DNA of 28,283 bases from NCBI GenBank assembly GCA_023394655.1, contig JAEXAG010000114.1, forward strand, positions 1 to 28,283, read 5' to 3'. A program made the translations under genes and the position numbers. The notes below the pieces were generated by a model. That model made no database searches, had not been told where the DNA came from, and saw only the letters and a program-made list of their open reading frames with translations. The stretch comes from Pseudomonadota bacterium. GTDB taxonomy: Bacteria; Pseudomonadota; Gammaproteobacteria; Xanthomonadales; Xanthomonadaceae. Shown here one piece after another: positions 15,059 to 22,259 of this stretch (position 1 is its first letter; the number at the start of each line of letters is the position of its first letter).

Positions 15059-17425
15059 GTGCGCCCATCCCTGCGCCTGCTCCCGCTGCCGTTCGCCATC
15101 GCCATCGCACTGCCGGCCATGGCCCAGCGGGGCGAGATGCCGCCCGATTACGGCCTCTGCCCGATCGACGAAGCGGTGCCCGCCTTCTCTGACGCGCCGA
15201 CCGGCATCAACCTGAAACCCGCCGAACGCCGCAACCAGCCGACCGAGCTGGAAGGCGACGAGCAGAGCGGCACCCTCGATGTGCCGATTCTCGAAGGCAA
15301 TGTCGCGCTGCGCCGCGGCGACCAGTTCCTCGGCACCGACCGCATCGTGTTCGATACCGAGAAGCAGACCTACGTCGCCGAAGGCAACGTGCGCTTCCAG
15401 GACCAATCGATGCGCATCGTCGCCGAGCGTGCCAGCGGCAGCCAGGAAGAGGATGCCCACCGCATCGAGAACCTGCGCTACCAGTTGATCGAGCGCCGCG
15501 GCAACGGCGGCGCCGACCGCATCGAACTGGTCGGTGAGGTCGGCAGCCTGCACCGCGCCACCTACAGCACCTGCCCGCCGCAGGCGCGGCACTGGCAGCT
15601 GGTGGCCAACCGCATCGACGTGGACAGCGAAGAAGGTTTCGCGGTGGCGCGCAATGCCTCGCTGCGGGTCGGCAAGATCCCGGTGCTGTACATGCCGTGG
15701 TTCAAGTTCCCGGTGGACGAGCGCCGCCACACCGGCCTGCTGTTCCCCTCGATCTCCAACTCCGGCCGCAACGGCTTCGATTACCGCCAGCCGATCTACC
15801 TCAACCTGGCGCCGAACTACGACATGACCCTCTCGCCGCGGCTGATGAGCAAGCGCGGCGTCGGGCTGGGCGCGGAGTTCCGCTACCTCAACCCGGCCGG
15901 CAGCGGCCAGGTCAACGCCTTCTGGATGCCCGACGACCGCCTGCGCGACCGCGAACGCAGCTCGCTCACCGCCAGCGGCTTCCAGAACCTCAACGGCAAC
16001 TGGCGCGCCGCCGCCAACCTGGTCTGGATCAGCGACCCGCGCTACTTCGAGGATTTCAGCAACACCTCGCTGGGCGTGGCCAACTACTCCGCCTACAGCG
16101 AGGTCGGCCTGTACGGTCGCGGCCGCCACTGGAGCGCGGGCATCACCGCGGACTACAACCTGCTGGCCGATTACACGCTCGACGAGCGCTTCCTGCCCTT
16201 CAACCGCCTGCCGCGCGCCTGGCTGAGCTGGGAGCAACCCTTCGGCCGTTTCGTCCGCGCCGGCGTGGACGTGGAAGCGGTGCGCTTCGAGCACGAATCC
16301 TGGCGCGTGCGCGATGCGCTGCGCGAGCCGATCGGCCCGTCGATCGACATCCCCGGCGGCAGCCGCTTCGACCTGAAGCCCTGGGTGAGCCTGCCGCTCT
16401 CGGGCGATGCCTGGTTCGCCGAACCGAAGCTGGCCTGGCGCCATACCCGCTACCGGCTGGACGATGCACTCGCGCGCCAGCTCGATCCGGCCACGGCCGA
16501 TCGCAGCCTGAGCCGCAGCCTGCCGATCTTCTCGGTCGATGCCGGCATGTTCTTCGACCGCGAATTCACCAAGGACGGTGAGGGCTGGCTGCACACGCTG
16601 GAGCCGCGCCTGTACTACCTGCGTGTGCCGCACCATGATCAATCGCGCTACCCGATCTTCGACACCTCGCGCCTGACCTTCGGCTGGGGCCAGCTGTTCC
16701 GCGACAACCGCTTCAGCGGCGCCGACCGGCAATCCGATGCCAACCAGCTGACCACTGCGCTCACCACCCGCATCCTGCGCGACTCCGACGGCTTCGAGCG
16801 CTTCAACGCCAGCCTCGGCCAGATCCGCTATTTCTCCGACATCCACGTCGGCGGCAGCAACGGCGAACCGGCCATCGAGCGCGGGCGCTCGGCATGGATC
16901 GCCGATGCCAACTGGGCCCCGAGCGCTCGCTGGATGATCGGTGCCTCCTACCAGTGGGATCCGAAGTTCCGCCGGCAGGATCTCTCCTCGGTGCGCGCGC
17001 GCTACCTGTTCGGGGACGACGGCATCGTCAACCTCGCCTACCGCTACCGCCGCGACGTTCTGGAGCAGAGCGATTTCTCCTTCGTCTACCCCTTGAACCC
17101 CGCCTGGAGCCTGGTCGGCCGGCACTACTACTCGATCCGTGAACGCAAGACGCTCGAAAGCGTGGCCGGCGTGCAGTGGGACAGCTGCTGCGTCGCCGTG
17201 CGCCTGGTCGGCCGCCAGTACATCCGCAATCGCGAGGGCGACCTGAACAACAGCCTCATGCTGGAGATCGAACTGAAGGGCCTGGGCTCCGCGGGACAGG
17301 ACGCAAGGGGTACCCTGCGCCGTGCTATCCTCGGCTATCACCGCGATGATCTTTACCTGGTGCCCCCGCCCTCGCTGACACGCGGCACCCCGGCACCCCC
17401 GGATTCGACGGACCCCACCCCATGA
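15059..17425 (+). CDS. lptD: LPS-assembly outer-membrane protein LptD
   Basis: This 788-residue beta-barrel inserts lipopolysaccharide into the outer leaflet together with LptE. It has an N-terminal signal peptide (cleavage near LPAMA, residue 22), a LptA-like jellyroll with repeated EGNVALRRGDQFLGTD / AEGNVRFQ units (about 65-165), then a long barrel. The four structurally important cysteines are in place: Cys34 (YGLCP), Cys172 (YSTCPP), and the adjacent Cys710-Cys711 (WDSCCVAV), which form the interdomain disulfides in E. coli. The C-terminus carries a short Pro-rich tail. The start is GTG at 15059 and the upstream reading lacks a signal peptide. It overlaps surA by four bases (ATGA), the standard lptD-surA arrangement. 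Confidence 0.97.
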   Translation: MRPSLRLLPLPFAIAIALPAMAQRGEMPPDYGLCPIDEAVPAFSDAPTGINLKPAERRNQPTELEGDEQSGTLDVPILEGNVALRRGDQFLGTDRIVFDTEKQTYVAEGNVRFQDQSMRIVAERASGSQEEDAHRIENLRYQLIERRGNGGADRIELVGEVGSLHRATYSTCPPQARHWQLVANRIDVDSEEGFAVARNASLRVGKIPVLYMPWFKFPVDERRHTGLLFPSISNSGRNGFDYRQPIYLNLAPNYDMTLSPRLMSKRGVGLGAEFRYLNPAGSGQVNAFWMPDDRLRDRERSSLTASGFQNLNGNWRAAANLVWISDPRYFEDFSNTSLGVANYSAYSEVGLYGRGRHWSAGITADYNLLADYTLDERFLPFNRLPRAWLSWEQPFGRFVRAGVDVEAVRFEHESWRVRDALREPIGPSIDIPGGSRFDLKPWVSLPLSGDAWFAEPKLAWRHTRYRLDDALARQLDPATADRSLSRSLPIFSVDAGMFFDREFTKDGEGWLHTLEPRLYYLRVPHHDQSRYPIFDTSRLTFGWGQLFRDNRFSGADRQSDANQLTTALTTRILRDSDGFERFNASLGQIRYFSDIHVGGSNGEPAIERGRSAWIADANWAPSARWMIGASYQWDPKFRRQDLSSVRARYLFGDDGIVNLAYRYRRDVLEQSDFSFVYPLNPAWSLVGRHYYSIRERKTLESVAGVQWDSCCVAVRLVGRQYIRNREGDLNNSLMLEIELKGLGSAGQDARGTLRRAILGYHRDDLYLVPPPSLTRGTPAPPDSTDPTP

Positions 17426-18756
17426 TGAAACTTCGAGCCTGCCTGCTCGCCGCCCTGCTGGCGGTCGCCTCCTCGCCGCTCGCGGCCCAGACCACGCCCA
17501 TCGACCGCATCGCCGCCGTCGTCAACGAGGACGTGATCCTCCAGAGCGAACTCGACCGCGCGATTGCCAACATCACCGCCCAGTACGCCGGCAGCACCAC
17601 CCAGCTGCCGCCGGCCAACGTGCTGGCGCGCCAGGTCATGGAACGCCTGGTGCTGACCCGCCTGCAGGTCAACCGTGCACGCGAAGTCGGCATCGTGGTC
17701 ACCGACCAGGAAGTCGAGCAGGCCGTCACCGGCATCGCCCAGCAGAATGGCCTCACCCTCGACCAGCTGCGCGCGCAGCTCGCCACCGAGGCGATGTCGA
17801 TGGACGATTTCCGCCGCAGCATCCACGACGAGATCGCCATCCAGCGCCTGAAGCAGAGCTTCGGCCAGAGCCGCGTGCACGTCAGCGAAGCCGAAGTGAG
17901 CGCGGCGCTGGCGCAGGCCACCGGCGCGCGCGGCATGCAGTACCGCCTCGCCCACATCCTCGTGGCCGTGCCGGAAGGCGCGACGCCGGAGCAGATCGCC
18001 ACCGGCCAGCAGAAGATCGACGGCGTGAAGGGGCTGATCGAGCGCGGCGAGATGGACTTCGCCACCGCCGCGGTGCGCTACTCCGACAGCCCGAACGCGC
18101 TGGAAGGCGGCGATCTCGGCTGGCGCGCGGAATCCGAGATTCCGCCGGCGTTCGCGCAGAGCATCAAGTCGCTGGCCCCGGGCCAGGTGCTGGGCCCGAT
18201 CCGCGGCGCCAGCGGTTTCCAGCTGATCCGCCTGGTGGAAACCCGCAGCGCGGCCGAAGCCGGCCCGGCGATGCTGAGCCAGTACCGCATCCGCCACATC
18301 CTCGTCCGCACCGATGACGGCACCAGCGATGCCACCGCCCGCGCGCGGCTGGAAACGCTGCGCGCGCGCATCGCCGGCGGCGCCGATTTCGCCGAGCTCG
18401 CGCGCGAGTCCTCGGGCGATCCCGCCAGCCGCGAGCGTGGCGGCGAGATCGGCTGGGTCAATGCCGATGCCCTGGGTCCGCAGCTGGGCGGCGTGCTGGC
18501 CGGCATGAAGGATGGCGAAGTGACACCGCCGATGCAGCTGCCGGCCGGCTGGCACATCATCCAGCGCGTCGGCATGCGCCAGGCCGAAGCCGCCGGCGAA
18601 GAACAGCGCAGCGTGGTGCGCCAGGAAATCGGCCGCCGCAAGCTGGAAGACGAATACAACCGCTTCCTGCAGGAAATGCGTGGCGAAGCCTACGTGGACG
18701 TGCGCTCGGCCTCGGTGGTGGGCGAAAGCGCCGCGGAAAGCGGCAGCGGCGGCTGA
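17422..18756 (+). CDS. surA: Periplasmic chaperone and peptidyl-prolyl isomerase SurA
   Basis: The product has 444 residues. SurA escorts unfolded outer-membrane proteins, including LptD, to the BAM complex. The signal peptide is residues 1 to about 22 (ending SSPLAA). The N-terminal chaperone domain begins IDRIAAVVNEDVILQSELD. Two parvulin domains follow: the first starts at QYRLAHILVAV (about 172) with FATAAVRYSD and GGDLGW, the second at YRIRHILVRT (about 287) with FAELARESSGD and GGEIGWV. The C-terminal helix and a Ser/Gly/Glu tail close the protein. Adjacent ATGs at 17422 and 17425 are both possible; the first overlaps the lptD stop. A strong hairpin lies between surA and pdxA. Confidence 0.97.
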   Translation: MMKLRACLLAALLAVASSPLAAQTTPIDRIAAVVNEDVILQSELDRAIANITAQYAGSTTQLPPANVLARQVMERLVLTRLQVNRAREVGIVVTDQEVEQAVTGIAQQNGLTLDQLRAQLATEAMSMDDFRRSIHDEIAIQRLKQSFGQSRVHVSEAEVSAALAQATGARGMQYRLAHILVAVPEGATPEQIATGQQKIDGVKGLIERGEMDFATAAVRYSDSPNALEGGDLGWRAESEIPPAFAQSIKSLAPGQVLGPIRGASGFQLIRLVETRSAAEAGPAMLSQYRIRHILVRTDDGTSDATARARLETLRARIAGGADFAELARESSGDPASRERGGEIGWVNADALGPQLGGVLAGMKDGEVTPPMQLPAGWHIIQRVGMRQAEAAGEEQRSVVRQEIGRRKLEDEYNRFLQEMRGEAYVDVRSASVVGESAAESGSGG

Positions 18757-18787
18757 TGCCGGCCCCGCGCCTTCCCCGTGGTGCCGA

Positions 18788-18814
18788 CAGCGCCGGGCCT
18801 CATGCCCGGCGCTG
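18788..18814 (+). terminator. Strong hairpin in the surA-pdxA gap (partial terminator or processing site)
   Basis: CAGCGCCGGGC (18788-18798) pairs perfectly with GCCCGGCGCTG (18804-18814) over a five-base loop, 11 G/C-rich base pairs. It is followed by GCCGTTTGG rather than a proper T tract. In a tightly packed operon this 82-base gap is exceptional. The hairpin could reduce expression of pdxA and later genes, or mark an RNase processing point. Confidence 0.5.
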
Positions 18815-18838
18815 GCCGTTTGGGCGTGCGAAGCCGCG

Positions 18839-19831
18839 ATGACCCCGCTGCTCGCCCTCGTGCCCGGCGAGCCCGCCGGCATCGGCCCGGAGCTCTGCGT
18901 GCGGCTGGCGCAATCGCCGCCGTCCGGCGCACGGCTGCTAGCCTTCGCCGATCCGGCCACCCTCGAGCGCGCGGCCGATGCGCTCGGCCTGCCATTGCGC
19001 CTCCTCGGCACCGACGAGCCGGCAAGCCGCCCGGGTGATCTGGCGATCGAGCCGGTGCCGCTGCCCGGCCCGCCGCCGCCCTTCGGCCAGCCCGATCCGC
19101 GCAATGCCGCGGCGGTGATGCAGTCGCTGGCGGTGGCCAGCGACGCCTGCCTGTCCGGCCGCTGCCATGGCATGGTCACCGGGCCGACCCACAAGGCCAG
19201 CATCAACGAGGGCGGGATCGCCTACACCGGCACCACCGGCTGGCTGGCCGCGCGTGCCGGCCGCGAGGTGGTGATGATGCTGGCGCGCCCCGGCCTGCGG
19301 GTGGCGCTGGCGACCACCCACCTGCCGCTGCGCGATGTCGCCGATGCCATCACCGCGAAAGCCCTCGAGCGCACGCTGCGCATCACCGATGCCGCGCTGC
19401 GCGGGGATTTCGGCATCGCGGCACCGCGCATCGCCGTGCTCGGCCTCAACCCGCACGCCGGCGAGGACGGGCATCTGGGCCGCGAGGAAATCGACGTCAT
19501 CATCCCCGTGCTCGAACGCCTGCGCGCCGATGGCATGGCGCTGGCCGGCCCGCTGCCGGCCGATACCGCCTTCCTGCCGGACCGCATCGACGCCTTCGAT
19601 GCGGTGCTGGCGATGTACCACGACCAGGGCCTGCCGGTGCTGAAGAGCGCCGGCATCGACCAAGCGGTCAACATCACCCTCGGCCTGCCCTACCCGCGCG
19701 TGGCCGTCGACCACGGCACCGCGCTCGACATCGCCGGCCGGGGCATTGCCGATCCGGCAAGCCTGTTCGCCGCCGCCGCCACCTGCGCGGCACTGGCGCG
19801 CACGCATGGGCACCAGGGCCTGCGCGCATGA
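18839..19831 (+). CDS. pdxA: 4-hydroxythreonine-4-phosphate dehydrogenase PdxA
   Basis: The product has 330 residues. It oxidises 4-phosphohydroxy-L-threonine in pyridoxal 5'-phosphate synthesis, using NAD(P)+ and a divalent metal. The three metal-binding histidines are in place: His161 (ATTHLP), His206 (NPHAGE) and His261 (YHDQGLPVLK), keeping the spacing of E. coli H166/H211/H266. GEPAGIGPEL opens the protein, and VAVDHGTALDIAGRGIADP is the C-terminal family signature. One deviation: the motif usually written GHTE reads GTTG at 131-134. Xanthomonas proteins also have T for H, but I recall E, not G, at the last position. The ATG at 18839 fits the family N-terminus. The stop overlaps the next ATG (ATGA). 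Confidence 0.95.
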   Translation: MTPLLALVPGEPAGIGPELCVRLAQSPPSGARLLAFADPATLERAADALGLPLRLLGTDEPASRPGDLAIEPVPLPGPPPPFGQPDPRNAAAVMQSLAVASDACLSGRCHGMVTGPTHKASINEGGIAYTGTTGWLAARAGREVVMMLARPGLRVALATTHLPLRDVADAITAKALERTLRITDAALRGDFGIAAPRIAVLGLNPHAGEDGHLGREEIDVIIPVLERLRADGMALAGPLPADTAFLPDRIDAFDAVLAMYHDQGLPVLKSAGIDQAVNITLGLPYPRVAVDHGTALDIAGRGIADPASLFAAAATCAALARTHGHQGLRA

Positions 19832-20169
19832 GCGACAGCATCGACTTCGAGGATTTCCTCAAGGTGGACCTGCGCGTCGGCCGCATCGTCGAGGCGCTGC
19901 CCTTCCCGGAAGCGCGCAAGCCGGCCTACCGGCTCAAGGTCGATTTCGGCCCGGAGATCGGCGTGCTGCGCTCCAGCGCGCAGATCACCGCGCACTACAC
20001 GCCGGAAACGCTGGCGGGCCGGCTGGTGGTGGGCGTGGTCAATTTCCCGCCGCGGCAGATCGGCCCGGTACGCTCCGAGTGCCTGATCACCGGCTTCCAC
20101 GACGAAGCCGGCGGCGTGCGCCTGTGCATCCCCGATGGCGACATCGCGCCCGGCACCCGTCTCTTGTGA
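19828..20169 (+). CDS. CsaA-like tRNA-binding/chaperone OB-fold protein
   Basis: This 113-residue protein is a single EMAPII/Trbp111-type OB fold. The sequence matches CsaA along its whole length: FEDFLKVDLRVGRIVEALPFPEARKPAYRLKVDFG, then RSSAQITAHYTPETLAGR, then VVNFPPRQIGPVRSECLITGF, and a final IPDGDIAPGTRL. B. subtilis CsaA has been described as a chaperone that can support protein export, and related domains bind the tRNA elbow. It is inserted between pdxA and rsmA, where E. coli has no gene, and is coupled to pdxA by ATGA. rsmA starts ten bases after its stop. Function here is inferred from the family only. Confidence 0.93.
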   Translation: MSDSIDFEDFLKVDLRVGRIVEALPFPEARKPAYRLKVDFGPEIGVLRSSAQITAHYTPETLAGRLVVGVVNFPPRQIGPVRSECLITGFHDEAGGVRLCIPDGDIAPGTRLL

Positions 20170-20179
20170 GCCCCGCATC

Positions 20180-20989
20180 GTGAACATCCGTTTCGACAAA
20201 CCCGCGAAGAAACACCTCGGCCAGAACTTCCTGCACGACCGCAGCGTCATCGACCGCATCGTGCTGGCGCTGGACCCCAAGCCGGGCGAGCACATCGTCG
20301 AAATCGGCCCGGGACAGGGCGCGCTGACCCTGCCACTGCTGGCCCGCCACGGCGCGCTCACCGCGATCGAGTTCGACCGCGACCTGCTCGCACCGCTGAC
20401 GCAGGCGGCCGATGCCCGGGGCGGCGGCCTGCGGCTGATCCCCCGCGACGTGCTGCAAGTGGACTTCACCTCACTCGCCCGCGAGCTGGCCGGCGATGGC
20501 GGACGCATCCGCCTGGTCGGCAACCTGCCCTACAACCTGTCCAGCCCGATCCTCTTCCACGCGCTGGACCATGCCGCCGCGATCACCGACATGCACTTCA
20601 TGCTGCAGAAGGAAGTGGTCGAGCGGATGGCCGCCGGTGAAGGCAGCAAGGTCTATGGCCGGCTTTCGGTGATGCTGCAGGCCTATTGCCGGGTGACGCC
20701 GCTGATCCAGGTGCCGCCCGGCGCCTTCCGGCCGGCGCCCAAGGTGGATTCGGCGGTGGTGCGGCTGGTGCCGAAGCCGGCATCGGAAATCCCGATCCGC
20801 GACCATGCCGCGTTCGCGCGGATCGTGCGCGCCGCCTTCGGGCAGCGTCGCAAGACCCTGCACAACGCCTTGCGCGATGTCTGCGACGACGAGGCGATCC
20901 GCGCCGCCGGGCTCGATCCGCAGTGGCGCGCCGAGCAGGTGCCGGTGGCCGGCTTCATCCGCTTGGCGGAGGCCGCGACGGCCGGCTGA
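20180..20989 (+). CDS. rsmA: 16S rRNA dimethyladenosine transferase RsmA (KsgA)
   Basis: This 269-residue enzyme dimethylates two adjacent adenosines (A1518/A1519, E. coli numbering) near the 3' end of 16S rRNA, a late step of 30S maturation. The N-terminus KKHLGQNFLHD is the KsgA signature. SAM motifs are EIGPGQGALT (41-50) and TAIEFDRDL, and the catalytic NLPYNLSSP begins at 115. FRPAPKVDSAVVRL and the C-terminal helical domain are complete. The start is taken as GTG at 20180 because it lies just before the conserved region and ten bases after the CsaA-like stop. An in-frame ATG at 20135 would overlap that gene by 35 bases and add residues not seen in the family. Confidence 0.95.
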   Translation: MNIRFDKPAKKHLGQNFLHDRSVIDRIVLALDPKPGEHIVEIGPGQGALTLPLLARHGALTAIEFDRDLLAPLTQAADARGGGLRLIPRDVLQVDFTSLARELAGDGGRIRLVGNLPYNLSSPILFHALDHAAAITDMHFMLQKEVVERMAAGEGSKVYGRLSVMLQAYCRVTPLIQVPPGAFRPAPKVDSAVVRLVPKPASEIPIRDHAAFARIVRAAFGQRRKTLHNALRDVCDDEAIRAAGLDPQWRAEQVPVAGFIRLAEAATAG

Positions 20990-21021
20990 ACCGTCCTGCC
21001 GCGCGGTTCACGCCGGCTGCG

Positions 21022-21027
21022 TAGAAT
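21022..21027 (+). promoter_or_regulatory. -10-like TAGAAT seven bases before the apaG start
   Basis: TAGAAT (21022-21027) is followed by CATCGCC and then directly by the apaG ATG (21035). No Shine-Dalgarno lies in the gap. The distance is what a leaderless transcript would need, with the start point at or next to the A of the ATG. No convincing -35 element is seen 16-18 bases upstream. Confidence 0.4.
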
Positions 21028-21034
21028 CATCGCC

Positions 21035-21418
21035 ATGTCCACCGAATTGCCCTACGCCATCGGCATCCACGTCGCCACGCGCTTCCTCGAGGACGAATCC
21101 GCACCCGAGGCCGGTCGCTACGTGTTCGCGTACACCATCCGCATCGAGAACCACGGCAGCGTGCCGGCACGGCTGACCCACCGCCACTGGATCATCACCG
21201 ACGCCGACGGCAACACCGAGGAAGTCCACGGCGAAGGCGTGGTCGGCGAGCAGCCCTGGCTGCAGCCGGGCGAGGGTTTCGAGTACTCCTCCGGGGTGGT
21301 GCTGCCCACCAGCCTGGGCACCATGCACGGCCGCTACGACCTGCGGGCGGATGACGGCACGCATTTCCAGGCCGAGATCCCCGCGTTCACGCTGTCGATG
21401 CCGCGGACCCTGCACTGA
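21035..21418 (+). CDS. apaG: ApaG domain protein
   Basis: The product is 127 residues, the usual ApaG length. It forms a fibronectin-III-like beta sandwich. Conserved features seen are YVFAYTIRIENHGSVPARLTHRHWIITDADG, EVHGEGVVGEQPWLQPGEGFEYSSGVVLPTSLGTMHGRY and a short C-terminal FxLSxPxxLH-type end (FTLSMPRTLH). Its biochemical role is not settled; it accompanies ApaH and rsmA in many Proteobacteria. It lies 45 bases after rsmA, with a possible own promoter, and ten bases before apaH. Confidence 0.96.
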   Translation: MSTELPYAIGIHVATRFLEDESAPEAGRYVFAYTIRIENHGSVPARLTHRHWIITDADGNTEEVHGEGVVGEQPWLQPGEGFEYSSGVVLPTSLGTMHGRYDLRADDGTHFQAEIPAFTLSMPRTLH

Positions 21419-21428
21419 GGCGGCGGGC

Positions 21429-22250
21429 ATGGCGATCTGGGCCATCGGTGACCTGCAGGGCTGCTACGGAGCGACCCAGCGCCTGCTCGAGGCGATCCGC
21501 TTCGATCCGGCCGAGGACCAGCTCTGGTTCTGCGGCGATCTGGTCAATCGCGGCGGCGAATCGCTGGAGACGCTGCGGCTGGTGCATTCGCTGCGCGAGA
21601 ACGCGACCGTGGTGCTCGGCAACCACGATCTCTCGCTGGTGGCGATCGGCGAGCGCCGGCCCGAGGAGCAGCAGAAGGTCAACCCCGACCTGCGCCGGGT
21701 GATCGAGGCGCACGATGCCCGCACCCTGCTCGACTGGCTGCGTCATCGCCCGCTGATCCACGTCGATCGCCTGCACGGCTGGGCGATGCTGCATGCCGGC
21801 CTGCTGCCGCAATGGACCATCGCGATCGCCGAAGGCTATGCGCACGAGGTGGAGCAGCGGCTCCGCGGCGAAGGTTTCCGCAAGCTGCTGCGCGCGATGT
21901 ACGGTGACAACCCGGCCTGGAACCCGCGCCTCAATGGCCACGACCGCCTGCGCGCGATCATCAACGTGTTCACCCGCATGCGCTACTGCACGCCCCGCGG
22001 CCGCATCGCGTTCGATCACAAGGGCGCACCGGGTACGCAGCCGCCGGGGCTGTACCCGTGGTACTCGGTGCCCGGCCATGCCCCGCGCGATCTGAAGGTC
22101 GTTTGCGGGCACTGGAGCACGCTGGGCCTGATGATCGGCCACGGCGTGCATGCCATCGATACCGGCGCGGTCTGGGGCGGCAAGCTGACCGCACTGCGGA
22201 TCGATGCCGAAGGGCTTGAACTGGTGCAGGTGCCCGGCCGCAAGAACTGA
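21429..22250 (+). CDS. apaH: Symmetrical bis(5'-nucleosyl)-tetraphosphatase ApaH
   Basis: The product has 273 residues. It hydrolyses Ap4A to two ADP and also removes Np4 caps from RNA in E. coli. It is a calcineurin-type metallophosphatase with the motifs GDLQGC (7-12; Q replaces the His of E. coli GDVHGC, a common ApaH variant), GDLVNRGGES (36-45) and GNHDLSL (64-70). Later metal ligands lie in MLHAGLLPQW and VCGHWSTLG. The end DTGAVWGGKLTALRID is typical. It is the last gene of the lptD operon and is convergent with glnE, nine bases apart, with no clear terminator between. Confidence 0.97.
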   Translation: MAIWAIGDLQGCYGATQRLLEAIRFDPAEDQLWFCGDLVNRGGESLETLRLVHSLRENATVVLGNHDLSLVAIGERRPEEQQKVNPDLRRVIEAHDARTLLDWLRHRPLIHVDRLHGWAMLHAGLLPQWTIAIAEGYAHEVEQRLRGEGFRKLLRAMYGDNPAWNPRLNGHDRLRAIINVFTRMRYCTPRGRIAFDHKGAPGTQPPGLYPWYSVPGHAPRDLKVVCGHWSTLGLMIGHGVHAIDTGAVWGGKLTALRIDAEGLELVQVPGRKN

Positions 22251-22259
22251 GCGGGAGGC

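Noticed and set aside
14900..17341. 813-codon open frame on the minus strand opposite lptD
   Set aside because: It mirrors the codon periodicity of lptD, has a low-complexity Ala/Val/Gln/His composition and no recognisable domain. It is an artefact of high GC at third positions.
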